Source of the DNA: Marsupella aquatica
Lineage: Eukaryota; Marchantiophyta
Direction of reading: 5' to 3'
Assembly: GCA_973895155.1 (NCBI GenBank)
Contig: OZ316891.1
Location: 8,742,001 to 8,806,000, forward strand
DNA length: 64,000 nucleotides
Shown piece after piece: positions 44,661 to 56,700 of this stretch (positions are counted from its first letter, which is position 1; every line of letters starts with the position of its first letter). The position numbers and the translations under genes were made by a program. Below the pieces are notes generated by a model. The model was not told where the DNA came from. It worked only from the letters and a program-made list of their open reading frames with translations, and searched no databases.

Positions 44661-44935
44661 CAGAGAATTCTTTCGAGGTTTTAGGATTCCGTGGCACTCA
44701 CGCATCACTAGCGTGCTTACTTCTTCGATGTCGTTCTTCCTTGGCCTATTTGCAGGATTGCCAGAATTGTTTTCGAGGTTATAGGATCCAGTGGCACTCA
44801 CGCATCACTTGAGTGCTTACTTCTTCGATGTCATTCTTCCTTGGCCTAGTTTCAGGAATGCTAAAATTCTTTCGAGCTTTTAGGATCCAGTGGCACTCAC
44901 GCATCACTCGAGTGGTTACTTCTTCGATGTCATCG
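44661..44935. repeat. 100-bp tandem array, about 2.7 copies
   Basis: Units begin at TTTCGAG 44671, 44771 and 44870 and share GTGGCACTCACGCATCACT and TTACTTCTTCGATGTC with about 90 percent identity. Confidence 0.88.
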
Positions 44936-47830
44936 TTACAACATATCCGGCCATTTTGGCTATTGTACATTGTCGAAAGCAGGCAAAATTTTGATTCTCA
45001 TGTTAAAACAACAATCCAAAGTCTCGTTTTACAAGTGTACAATATTTTTGATTTGTAAATGATTGGATATTTTCTTTAAGATTATACTAAAAGCTTATAT
45101 GGATTTGAATACGAATGCTATCCAAAATACTTCCAAGAATGAAATAGTCAGATCAATGTTGGGATACGTTATCATGGGAAGTGCTGCAATCGAAATGTTT
45201 GTGATACAAATTGAATCAATAATATATGATATATTTAAAACAATTGGACTGGTACGATTGCTTCAGTATGATCTATTATGGAAACAATTGGATTGTTCAG
45301 GTCCTGAATGACTGAGGAATGCTGCCGGTACAGGGGAATGACAGGTATCGTAAGAGACTACACTTGAAATATAAGCCTGAAGGGAGTGTCGGTGTCCCAT
45401 CCTCACTCGTCTCCCCATTCATTGGACAGTGAACAAAGTCATGTAAGTTTGACCCGGTGAAGGAAGAAGTATATCTGTGCTACAAATAAACCCTCCATTC
45501 CAGTTGAGACCCGAGTATTTGAGTGTTGAGAGGGACGTGCATTCCATTTGACACCTGACTGGGGTGGCAAGTCAAAGGGACACTCCGTTCGAATTAGTCG
45601 TTGCACTTCAGAGGGATTCATCTCGGCCCTTAACAAAACTGCGCAGAGTGGTGCTTTCTTCATGTGTTCTAACCCATCATCACTTTCATAAAAAAATCAG
45701 GAATGATGTAGTTTGCTATTGTTCCTGTCTAGAGCTCCTTGACTGTGACTGATCTGTTCGTGATAAAGACTTAATGTCCCATAGTAGATGATGACACAAG
45801 TGACGTTAAAATCTTTGGAGTAACAAGGACAAAAGCCATGCCTGGATGCCAAAGGAATTTGTGGCTCATGTACTTTCCAAGTTCTTCACAAACTGCATAC
45901 ATTTTGAGACTATTGACGAGCCTGCACTTATTAGACACAGTTCAGTGTATTATTTTGAGCACTTTGAAACCCTTCAACGATAGAGTATCTGGGTTGGTAG
46001 GCTACCATATTGCATTTTATTGGGGTTGATATTCATTAATAACATTCAAAATTTATGTTAAACTGATCCACAAAAGACAAATGTAAGTAATCTAAAACTA
46101 TAATAAGCCCCCCCTCTTTTCTCCTGTCTGTTTATTAAATGACATTGAGGTGAATCAGCTTTGGGTGTTGGATGAATTGTGTCTTTTCTCTAAATCATTA
46201 GATATTTCCAAAGGGCACTTAAACAAGGCCTGGAAAAAACTTGAAAATGCACATGAAACTAAAATCATTGAATCCAAGCGATCAATGCATACAATTGAAC
46301 AATGGCTAACAAAGGAGATGGGAAAGGTCATGAGGGAAGGCACAAGTCATTGGATCTTCCATGTACTTGACAAATGAGATTAGATTTCAAAATTTAATCG
46401 GGACGGCATTCTATAATCCAACTGCAATTCAAGTTCACATTGGTGTTCTGTTTGAGTTTTCATTGTGCAGTTTCTGTGGTATTGAGATACATAAACCTCT
46501 TCAGTTGAGCCAAAGACTTAGCATGACCCTCCTACCTCTTTAGGACTTGATGGACAACAAAGATGGATGTAGTACTTGACCAGACCCTTCCTACAGCAGG
46601 CCATCTGAAATTCTGGAAATGCAGTAAATCTGTAAAGGTTAATGTCAGGTCCATCTCGGCCACTCAGGGCGCCACTACTTGAGTAACCTGCAGAATGATA
46701 ATTTTTGCAAAAACCCAATATTTTATTGAATGATGAAATGATATTTGTCTGGGCTGAAAACTGTTTGGCGTGATCTCTGAAGTTCAAGCACCTAATGACA
46801 AAAGTTGAGACATTTTGGCCCCCCCTAACGCACAATCTTATATCCTCATTTTTTCACAAACTCCAATGTCCACTTGGACACTTTTCTTTAGTCTTTGTTT
46901 TGCAGAAGTATAATACTATCACACTTTAGTTAGAAAGTGTTATTTATTTGAAGAAGCCACATAGCTTAGTTTTGGTTCTCACTTTGCTCTAGATAACTAA
47001 AGGAAAAAGGGCCAAAGCTTAGATTACAGTTTGTGAAAAAATGGTTCTTGCTAATAGAAGATTGAGTTTTGGAGATGTCACCAAACAATTTTCAACCCAA
47101 CCAGAGTTCATTTGGCCATTCAATAAAGTGTTTGGTTTGATCAAAAAATTAGGATATTGCAGGATCAGGCCCATGTGTAACAAAGGCTGACCTGATATTA
47201 ACTATGGCAGATCTATTGCTTTTCAGATTTTCAGATTGCCCCCTTCAAAACTGCCTGGTCAATAGGGCCTGGTCAAGTACTAAATCCATCTTTGATTTCC
47301 ATCAAGTCCTAAAGATGCAACAGGAGCTCAATCAAGTCCTTAGAATAGTGAATTCTGTACATCAACATGAAAGTTTTTGAGGTTCTGTTTCCAAGTACAC
47401 CCCTTGCAATCTTTTGGTTTTAACTTTGTTGTTTTTAACTGGTAGCTTCTCCAAAGCAAACCTGGATCGTTGCCTCTCCTCAACAGGTGCAAGAGCGATT
47501 GCTAGAGTGGTGCAAAATGGGGCTGTACCGCCCTATTGCCCCTTTTCCCGACTGGCAGAACTTTTTGTCTCACACACATTCTCTTGATCCCAAAACATAT
47601 TTGCGGGCAGCACACAAAGCAATTTCCTGACCACCACATTGGGGCAATTTGGCCAGCACTAAATTCATTTCCCTGGCCTGCCAAATTGAATCAATTAATC
47701 CCTCAGGATGCCACCCATGGAACATTGGTACTCAATTCAAACATTCCCTCCATGTGGTCCTGTAGCTTGTTGACAATAGAAAAATATATTCCTATGGCTG
47801 GTGCAAAAACGGGTGGTGCAAGTTCGCTGT

Positions 47831-47854
47831 GATATATATATATATATATATATA
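47831..47854. repeat. (TA)n microsatellite
   Basis: About twelve TA dinucleotides. Confidence 0.95.
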
Positions 47855-47973
47855 ACTGCCAAAAAAAAGATGCTCAACCAAGAGACATGGTCCCAAAGGC
47901 AAACTGCCCAATCAGGGGAGGCAACAAGAAAGCCAAAAAGACCAGGGGACCCTAAATTTTCCTTTCCAGACAG

Positions 47974-48088
47974 TGGATTGTTAAACAGGTGCAGTCACTC
48001 TAACTCATGGGTAGTCTCTTGATCAAGCTCTGGATTGTTAAACAGGTGCAGTCACTCTAGCTCATGGTATTATCTTGATCAAGCTCTC
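47974..48088. repeat. 57-bp tandem duplication
   Basis: TGGATTGTTAAACAGGTGCA... at 47974 is repeated from 48031 with about five differences. The second unit overlaps the end of the Harbinger-like pseudogene. Confidence 0.85.
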
Positions 48089-48653
48089 CATTGCTCTGCC
48101 TTTGGCCTTGCTCATTCTCAACCTGCTCTCCACCACATTCTGCATCCGGAGACTCATTTTCTTTGTCATTAAGGAGACCCTTTCCCTTGCCCTTCTGCTG
48201 TGCAGCTTTTTGTTTCATGTCATCCATAATCATTGGAAATCTAGGACAGTCTTTCAACAAATACCACTAGTCAAGGTAACTGAAATCCTTTGCCTTTGCC
48301 TTCGGATGCTTTGTCACATACCCGGTCACATACATCTCCTTTGCCCTGGCCATAGTATCTTCCTCGTTCTCACCGGAATAACAGGCATCAACTACAGATG
48401 CATGCAACTCTGAAAACTTGGCAACGTCGTGTTTCAAGTTGCTCCACTTGCTCTCCAAAGATCGACAGTTCCTCTTTTGTGTGTCCTTTGGTCAATTGTC
48501 ATTTTAGTGGATTGTTGTTCGTTCCCCAAAAGCTCCATTCTTTTGCCCAGAACCAATGGTTGGGTCTTGCGAGAAGTGCATCCAGGAACAAACCAACTGC
48601 TTCAACTCTGCAGATGAGAAATTGCTGTCTCTTGCTTTGGTCGAGTCTGCCAT
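48057..48653 (-). pseudogene. Harbinger-type Myb/SANT-like protein, broken
   Basis: From ATG 48651-48653 the minus strand reads MADSTKARDSNFSSAELKQL, a CSWMHFSQDPTIGSGQKNG stretch, two stops near 48510-48525, then RSLESKWSNLKHDVAKFSE, a SGENEEDTMARAKEMY stretch and, after TAG at 48267-48269, WYLLKDCPRF and a Lys/Gln-rich tail to 48057. This order (SW...SQDP..G..QKN, SLESKW, LLKD.P.F) is that of the Myb/SANT-like second protein of PIF/Harbinger transposons and of the plant proteins derived from it. It normally binds DNA and assists the transposase. No transposase ORF or terminal repeats are seen nearby, so this is a remnant. Confidence 0.7.
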
Positions 48654-50235
48654 TGTTGCTATCTCTGGTCACGAGGGGAATGTGCCGCAGGCTCTCGATC
48701 GTGCAATTTCTGCACAACACACGTACCTGTAGCAACACAGTTCAGTAGTGTCTGTTGATAGTCCTCCAGTTGCACCACGAGGATGGCGCCCCCCTAGTGA
48801 AGGTAGAGCCGCCCATTTCTTCCAAGATCCACAACTCTCCTCCGTGCGATTCAAATGGAGTGTTTGACGGGGCAGGCTAGTGCGGGGCATTCTGCAGTGC
48901 GGGAGGTCTATTTTGGCGAGACGGCATGGTGTTTTAAAAATTGCAGTATCCCGGTGGGAATGAAAATATCCACTCACAGTCTTCCCTGAGGTAAAACCCT
49001 CACCGGGCAGCTGTTTGCCGCGTGTGGTGGGGATGCTCTGCACCATGATCCCAACATCATCAGGGTTAAGTTTTAAGGAATTGTTATGTGGCTAAGAATC
49101 TTCTTGGGGCAAGGATTCTATCGAGGTGGAAAATTCGCCACTAAAAAGAACCCAATCTCGAAATGTTCCCCATCGTTGACACATCTTCAATCCCAATCAG
49201 TATATTCTTGGTCCATTTTTTTAATGGGAAGTCTAGTCTGCCACTTGTCCAGATGCCAATCTGCCAATTGGCATTGTCCAGGTCGTCGATTGAATTCTGT
49301 GCTTCTCAGCTGCTTCGATAAATATATCTCTCTGGAACGGGATGAACATTGAGTTCCTGATCCTCCCTCTTCGAGTCCGTTGATGTGTGCTTTGCTTTGA
49401 TTTGTCGAGTGATTGGAGGTCTGAAGCAATATTTTTTCCACCAAGAGTGAGCTACTGCAAATCAGACAAAGTCCGTCTCAGAGCGTTTGGCGTGACACCG
49501 AAGAAGGTAGGAGCTCTTCAAACCTGTGGGGCGAAAGGAATTGATTTGTGAGGTTGCGCTTCTTGCTGACAGCATCAGCAACATCCGGATGTTCCTGATC
49601 CTGTCTCCTCTTTGCTCATATGTGAGATCGTTCTGATCCGGATGTTACTGAATCCGGACTGCCTCTCATATCGGGGAATTGTCTGGGGTCATGGAACGCA
49701 ATCAATGTCCCAAAGTCATCCTATAGTAGCAAGCCTGATGAACATTTGATCTCCCGCACTTTTGGAAAAGCTCTCATAGAGGGGCCTGCACTGTTGTTAT
49801 TGCACTTTCGAGATTGATTTGTCATCTGGCTTTACAGAGCTCGTTGATGCATGGGTGGTGGTCTATCATTTTGTCTGTGCTCTCGCCTGAGTACATGACG
49901 AGGTGGAGAGTGCGATACTCCAACTGCTTCTGGGCTTTCGATAATGTCCTGTAATTGCACAATTAACTGCTAGGATTGTACTGAATGCACTTTTGCTTTT
50001 CCATACAGTCAGTCTGTTGTCTGGACTGAAAATGAGGGTCAAGAAGACATGTGTATGTCGATCAATTGCTCTCCAGGGCCGATCCAGATCTCTTCTACAG
50101 AGCTTTTGCCTTCACGGAAATCTCGCAGTTACATTGTTAGGCCCTGAAATAGTAGAGGCGCTGACTTTGCTTGCTTTGTCCGCAGATTAGGTAGTTTTCT
50201 ACAGGACCTTCAGTTCTTAAGAAAATCCGTTCTTC
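48654..50235. other. intergenic, upstream of dehydrin-like gene 1
   Basis: No coding sequence is supported. I looked for ABRE (ACGTG) and DRE (RCCGAC) cores near 49400-50235 and saw none that are convincing. Confidence 0.4.
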
Positions 50236-50613
50236 ATGGCGCATGAGCACAAGCCTGGGCTTATGGACAAGCTCAAGGAGAAGTTGCCAGGGCACCACCA
50301 TAGGCCAGATCTGTCCGGAGAAACAGAAGAGACAGTCCCGCGCATATCAGAGGATATGACTTCCACTGGCACTCATACCACAGCTGGAACGCCTCGAGGG
50401 GAGAAGAAGAGCATGGTACAAAAGATTAAGGACAAGTTGTCGGGGCACCATGACAAAGAGAACTCTGGCCCCGATGCATATGAGAAGCCGGTGACGCACA
50501 GCGATGAATATGCAGTGAAAGAGACGAACGTCGATGATACAAATGGCCCTGGCTTGGGCACCCGCAAAGCAGGGGCGAAGAAGCCTGGTATGGCCCGAAA
50601 CAATTCGTTTTGA
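50236..50613 (+). CDS. dehydrin-like protein, two K-segments
   Basis: A 125-residue hydrophilic protein from ATG in good context (TTCATGGCG) to TGA. Two K-segments: KPGLMDKLKEKLPG (residues 6-19) and KKSMVQKIKDKLSG (57-70), both close to the dehydrin consensus, each followed by a His pair or triplet. The rest is rich in Gly, Lys, Glu, Thr and His, with no Trp or Cys, no signal peptide and no membrane segment. A DEYA sequence (91-94) recalls the Y-segment core but lies downstream of the K-segments. There is no Ser tract. In the family K-segments form amphipathic helices on membranes or partner proteins during dehydration and cold; the His clusters may bind metals or acidic lipids. Single exon as drawn; an upstream exon cannot be excluded. 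A second dehydrin-like gene lies 2.7 kb downstream on the same strand. Confidence 0.85.
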   Translation: MAHEHKPGLMDKLKEKLPGHHHRPDLSGETEETVPRISEDMTSTGTHTTAGTPRGEKKSMVQKIKDKLSGHHDKENSGPDAYEKPVTHSDEYAVKETNVDDTNGPGLGTRKAGAKKPGMARNNSF

Positions 50614-51839
50614 GTGGTCTAACGTTGTCTCTCCATGTGACTTCAACTGAGAAACAATCTTCGTGAAGATTCCATGTCGTCTATGATGAGAAGTACTTCG
50701 GCTGCTTGGTCAAGGGCTTGACATGCCATTCGGTTAGGGATCCAGGGCGAATTCAATGCCTGCCCTGTGCCTGCAGATTTTTATCAGCAATGTACATAAG
50801 ACATAGAATTTGAGGCGAAGCTGTAAAATTGCGATTTATACCTGAGGTTTTTGTAGTAGGAATTTATTGATGATCTCCACTTTCGTTGATTGAGAAATGT
50901 CGTCACTGCAAGTCTGTACTCCATGTCCCTGGAACTTAGATAGTGTAATATTTGTGCAAATTTAATTGGGTACAGCTATCATTTTGGGAGCAGATGTAGA
51001 TTGCCTATTCTGCACCACTTCCTCGAGGAGTCCTGTGTATGGGGTATGAAACACACTTTTGTTGTAAAAATATTCGTAACCTTCATTGTCGATCGGTTTC
51101 AAATGTATGATCGATCTTTCCAAGCTGAAAAAGTCTAAACCTTCTTATATTTGTGGCAGTTTAGAAAGAGTTCCAATTATAACATGTTTAGGGTACAATT
51201 TTAGTCAGCTTATTCGGAGTCTACGATTAGAGTAGTGGGAGAATTGCGACTGAATACTGACATAAATTCGAGATCGCTTCGTTAAATTTGTAGGATCGAG
51301 CTCGGCTATACAAGTACAGCAATGTGCGATTATTCAGTTAAAAATTTCGAATCTCTTTGCTTCTCATGTCTAGGAACAGGTTCACAAATTTAACCAATAA
51401 GTCATTGGTCACAGTGAAATCATTTTGTTCCTGTAGTTAACCGCTTTCTCAATGATATCCAAATATCCACCAGTCAAGACTTTCGATTCAGAATACTGTA
51501 ATCATAATCGTGGTCCTTTGTATCAATGCTTTAGGAGGTTCTATCAACTTCTGCTGAAGCTAAGATGCAAGCTCGATGAAATCCTGTGCAGTGTACATCA
51601 TTTTCACTTCATAATACACCGCAGATATGTTGTACAAGTACTTCAGTCGAAAAATGTGGATGAGGCTTAGTGTCCACACCAAATTTTAGTTTTTTGAGGG
51701 GATGAAGACAACACACTGTTAACGGTTTGACATATATATGCTCAGTTAGTCGTTCATTAACATCTGTTGGTCTCACTGGCTACAAAATTATAAATGATGG
51801 ATGTCCAATCCACATTGCGGTCTTCGTGTGCGAGATCCA

Positions 51840-52120
51840 CCACTTTTCAGAATCTCTTTAGTTCAGCTTTTCCTAATCCAGAAACACATATTGCCCAACT
51901 CAATACCCACTGTTCGTAGCTCAAAAAACCTGAGATCCTACTCTCCTCTAACATGTCTCGCAAGATCTAAGATAGAAACTGCAACATCACCTCTTGTCAA
52001 ATTCTCTCTAACTCAGCTTTTCCAATCCAGAAACACATATTGCCTAACGCAATACCAATGTTTCTTAGGTCCCATATCTGAGACGCTACCATCCTGTAAC
52101 ATTACATTCGGTACATCTCT
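51840..52120. repeat. diverged tandem duplication, period about 150 bp
   Basis: CAGCTTTTCC...ATCCAGAAACACATATTGCC occurs at 51864 and 52014 with a further shared stretch of about 80 bases. Confidence 0.75.
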
Positions 52121-52327
52121 TTAAATTCAACACCCTGCTCAGAAGCCCAATTGGAATGACCTCCTTGAAAACTATGGTAATAACATGTGAAGCTAAGTTC
52201 CCCAGAAAACAGAATTAAGCTCGAGCTCCAAGACGTGGTTTCTCCAACAATCCAATACCGAATATGTCTCATCAATCTAGCTTCTAGGCTAGGGCAACTT
52301 CTGGTCATAGTATATAACCAATCTTTA

Positions 52328-52460
52328 TATGGCAAAAAGTTATCTATAATAAGTTTTGGTAGTCCATAAATATTTATATCCCCTAACCTCAAGTACTGTT
52401 TATGGCAAAAAGTTATCTATTACAAGGTTTGGTAGTCCATAAATATTCCTATCCCCTTAC
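52328..52460. repeat. 73-bp tandem duplication
   Basis: GGCAAAAAGTTATCTAT...TTTGGTAGTCCATAAATATT occurs at 52331 and 52404 with few differences. Confidence 0.85.
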
Positions 52461-53241
52461 TTAACCTGCACATTTTGAGTTTTGAGACCCCCTAATAGAG
52501 TACTTAATTAGTAATTAAGGAGGATGAGTCATAAGACGCCACCAGTAGAATTGTGACATGTCAGCTTGTAGTTGTTGGGCGCAACACTTGTCGACCCATA
52601 TCGTCCCCTCTAACTTGGGTCTCATCGTCGATTTCGTTACAGTTCAGCCACCTTCACTACCTTCACTGCTGCACTGTTGCATGCATGTATTTCGCGGCAT
52701 AAGGTTTCAGTCTCCTCATCCTCCTATTCTCTTTCACATGCCTACTGATATTACGTAGGTTGTGAGGCAGGTGAGCTTGCTGTTGTGTGCGTTCGAGACC
52801 AATCCAATTCCCATGAGAGGGTCTTCAAGAATGTGAACTCGAGACTGCTCTGGAAGTAAATCGGTATGCTTGTCGGTCACTCAACCGTCCGATACTGTTG
52901 TACTTCGGAACTGTTGAAGATTTCTAAGGATCCAGTCCAATTTGTTGTGTATGCTGATGACAAGTTTTTTAGTTTGAATGGGCACAATCACGGAGCTGTG
53001 AATTGCCGTTATAGAGTTGCCGTTAACAAAGGGTTGTCATTGTTGAGCACACTGGCAGAAGCAGAAACTGGTCAGGCTGAGGAGCGAAATTAAGAATTCC
53101 AAATTGATTCTCTAGATGACAGGATTTTATAAAGCCCAGGTCCGATGAAGGGGATATGATTGATGGTGAAATCCTGACTGAGCTACATTGGGTGGTTGAT
53201 GTGCCAGATTTCAATATACAGTCGGCAGTCACTTGCGCTGG

Positions 53242-53247
53242 ACCGAC
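53242..53247 (+). promoter_or_regulatory. possible DRE/CRT core upstream of dehydrin-like gene 2
   Basis: ACCGAC, the DREB/CBF core, lies 115 bp before the ATG of the second dehydrin-like gene. A six-base match is expected by chance every few kilobases, so this is only suggestive. Confidence 0.2.
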
Positions 53248-53361
53248 AACGCACAAACTTCTCAAGTTGGTTTTCTTTTGAAACATTAGTGTGGTGTTCA
53301 GGAGACTCTTGCAGAAGTTGGAAGTTTCTGTATTCCGCATTCCCGCTGTTGATGGTTCATC

Positions 53362-53751
53362 ATGGTTGACAGTGAAAAAAATCTTCACCGTTCGTCTTTC
53401 GCTGGGAAGATGAAAGAGAAACTGGCGGTGGTTAAGAACACGCTGACCCCAGGTCATTCAACTGAGAGCCCTGTTGCGTCTACCGGTGGGATAACAACCC
53501 CTACCCAGAAGCAGAGCACTCTGGAGAAGATGAAGGACAAGATGTCTGGCCATAAAGAGACTCCAAGAATCAGCAACAAGATGAGCGGTACTGGCAGCGG
53601 TGTTCTTTACGAAACTGTGCACGGTGACGAGGAGGTAAAGGCTGCAGAAGAAGGCCATCATCATCGAATTGGAGAGAAGATTGCGCACATGATGCCTGGC
53701 CCACCGTACATTCAGCGGCACGAAAAGGAGAGTGATCCTGTGGACGATTGA
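53362..53751 (+). CDS. dehydrin-like protein 2, degenerate K-segments
   Basis: 129 residues, from ATG 53362-53364 to tandem TGA stops. It is hydrophilic and Lys/Glu/Gly/Ser/Thr-rich without Cys or Trp. Three stretches follow the K-segment pattern of basic amphipathic helix plus Pro/Ser-Gly: SFAGKMKEKLAVVKNTLTPG (12-31), STLEKMKDKMSG (52-63) and HHHRIGEKIAHMMPG (99-113). The middle one is closest to consensus. With the same strand, size class and His-flanked helices as the gene at 50236, the two look like a diverged tandem pair, although overall alignment is weak. Role by family: stabilising membranes and proteins under dehydration. An out-of-frame upstream ATG at about 53351 may lower translation. 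Confidence 0.7.
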   Translation: MVDSEKNLHRSSFAGKMKEKLAVVKNTLTPGHSTESPVASTGGITTPTQKQSTLEKMKDKMSGHKETPRISNKMSGTGSGVLYETVHGDEEVKAAEEGHHHRIGEKIAHMMPGPPYIQRHEKESDPVDD

Positions 53752-56700
53752 TGAGCCTGCTCGTTCATTCCGGCCAGGTAGTGTTGGGAGAGTTTGCATC
53801 CAGGTCTGCACAGAAAATTCATCTGAAGTTAAAGAGTCTGGGTTTCGGAGGATGACTACGAAGGAGCCAAACTTTCAAAAACAAATCCACGGCCAGACCT
53901 AGTCATTTGTGTAGGCAGCAGGTCGGCTTTTCAAATTGAAGGATGTCAAGATTGCATTTCCAGAGTTCATAGGGTTTGGTGCAAAGGCTTTGCAAGATTT
54001 TTGTAAGTAGGTGAGCTGATCTACACAAAGAAGTTTAGATTACGCTTGTACATGAATCGTAGAGTTTGCTCTGGGTTTGAGCATTGAATCAATACTTGAT
54101 AGGAAGGCAGCTATGTTTAGTTGTCTTCAATTCTTCGTCGGAGTAAGGTGGAATGGCTCGGAAACTACAGATTGAGCGTTCCGAATTCCGAATCTCATAA
54201 CCGGTGCCGGAGTGATTGTACCCCAATCTGAGAAGGTGTAGGAAAGTTAAAGTAGACGGAATGACTGTGAGCTTTCTGGCTTGCAAGAGTTACGCTATTT
54301 CATGTGTACAGGGGCACCAATGGCTGGGGCAATGTTTATCAGGTTTTAGCTGAGAGAGAGTCGTTATAGACGCGTCAAATCCTGTAGGCGTAGAGGTATA
54401 GTTGGATTGGGAGCGTCACTCGGACAACTTGCAGTTATTCAATGTAAGGAGATATGGAAAGGGTTTATTCTGTGATGCAGTCTCTTCCACGCTTTGTACT
54501 AACATACTCTCTGGGTCTCTGATGACTTCACTGTATAATTTTTATATTCGACTGCATGCAGAACTTGAATTTTCTTAATTCGTGGTATGCATTCAACAAG
54601 TAATGCTTGAAATTCTTTGATAGGTTAAAGTAAAAGCTCTGAATGTAATGTAAAAGCTCTGATGTGTGTAGATTGACTTCTGGAAATATTGCTTGCTTCC
54701 AAGAATGGGTTCTATTTTCCCTTGGATTCGCCTTCTTGACTTTGGCCTTTCGGATTCTCTGCAACCGAGGACTGCACCTTAAAACGTTAGTTCTGTAGAT
54801 TCTAACCAATTTGCATATCGCTGTAAAGATAAGATATCCTGGTCTCGCCAAGTTTCCCTCTGCAACCTGTTTTCGTAATTTGAATGGTTCAGCACCAATC
54901 CATCATCCCAACTATTAAAACAATTCGAGGAAACCGTCGGGATTGGTCCTCAAAGGTCATATACAGACAACCGCCATCATAGTTGCAAATGCCGAAGTAG
55001 GACCTGCACCACTGAAGGCTCTTCAAGGTATACATCAACCAACTGGGGGACTGCTTTCTGATGTATACTGCGTTCGCAAGTAGGGTTCCAATTTTTATTG
55101 CATTATAGTGTAATTTAAGAGAAAAACAAGTCTCTCAAGGATACTTGACAGGAGCTTGACCAAGAGCCTAAACTTCTGCATTACTGTTCGTGGAGATGAT
55201 TTAAAATTTACGAACTGTGACAATGTTCCATTTGGTCCTAGAATGATTTCAGACATTGAGCTCTGGTTTATTCCAATTGGATAAGATCCAACAATATGGT
55301 TTAGCAGCTGTTTACTCTGTCGTCGTGAATCAAGGATCTTTGGCTAAAAAACGTGAAATGTGTGTTTACTGAACGCCTTCACACCCATTTCATGTCTTGC
55401 AGATGCCTTGGGCAGCCTTGTCATGCTTGTGACGGCTTTTGAGATTTCAATTTTTATCCCTAGGAATAATAGCGTATGGGGGTATGAAGCAGTAATCCTA
55501 GTATCTTGGTCCTCGAAGACTCACGAAAACTCTGCACCTCGTTTCACAATTACCTCGGCTATTCTAGAACGTATGGGCTTCCAGCTAATGCACCGAGAGG
55601 GGAGATAGCTCTATCTAGCCTTTACGCTTCACAATTTAGAGGCATTGGTACTTGCGAATCAACTTGGCTGCTGTCCACTAATTGACATATATGATTCGAA
55701 AGTAGTCCGGAGTCCATTACCTATTTGTTTTCCGAGTGTGCCAACAAAGAAACTATTTCGTCCCCGCTGTTCCATGACCACCCTACTTTGTCATCGAAGA
55801 GCCATCGATCTGACTGTGATTCACAAAGATTGCATTCTCCTTTTCCATGGTACCTGATCAGGGGACTGGCTCCAGTGTAATTCCCTCATCATGCAATTGA
55901 CGAACCTGAGGCACTTTCAGTGGAGGTCTGCCTTCTGAAGATAATCACAGGGATCCCAAGAATCTTCAAGAGATAAGTTTAAAGAGCATCACTGCTTCAA
56001 ATGCTTTAGAGTGCTTCAAATGCTTTAGAGTACAATCAAAGAGTAAGGCTTTTGCATGCTTTGTCATCTTTTAAAGGTTTTTCTTTTTTAGCTTGGATGT
56101 GAAAGAGAGATGCTAAGAATATGATTTTATCTAATTTTACTAGACTAATTTACTAAGTTATATGTCCCTAGATTTAAGGATAACTGTTTGGCTTGTGAGG
56201 TCTGTGCGTAGGTGGGAAATATGGTAATTGCTAATGGCAACAAAAAATCTATGGAACACTTTAATGCATTTGGTGATTTTTCTTTCTAATTTTCAATATA
56301 TTTATGGGAAAAACTGAGAGTCTAGATTTGGATGGGCTAGAAATTCACATAAAATTTGCCCAAATAAATGCAAAAGTCCTCCAAAAAGCAGATGCAACCG
56401 AAGTGTCAAAACCCAACAAGGGTGCATGGAAAAACGAGTACCTAGATGTACTCTAAAGTGAAGTGTTTGCAACTGGCCATTTTATTTTCTTTCGGGTGTA
56501 ATCTGCTTATGACTTTACATAGTCCATGCGGATGGGCAGGACACCCCCATCCATCTGGGCTCTAAATCTTATTATAAAAGTACCAACTGAAGTCTACTTT
56601 TAAGAGCCTAGGTCTAGAGTGAAGCCTCTAGAAGTTAACTCCATGGCCATCATGTGCAAGGAAAACCTCATGTGCATGGGAAAAACCCATGACTATGATG

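Larger units (their letters stand above)
39434..48056. other. intergenic, repeat-rich region
   Basis: No gene is supported. It contains a tRNA-like/SINE-like stretch with a 72-bp tandem duplication (39504-39700), diverged repeats (39790-40110), a tRNA B-box-like sequence (40553), a 44-bp duplication (42327-42414), a GC-rich block (42430-43450) with many chance frames, a 205-bp duplication (43930-44340), a 100-bp array (44661-44935), a TA run (47831-47854) and a 57-bp duplication (47974-48088). Confidence 0.5.
50614..53361. other. intergenic between the dehydrin-like genes
   Basis: No gene is supported. It contains diverged tandem duplications at 51840-52120 (period about 150 bp) and 52328-52460 (73 bp). 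Confidence 0.45.
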
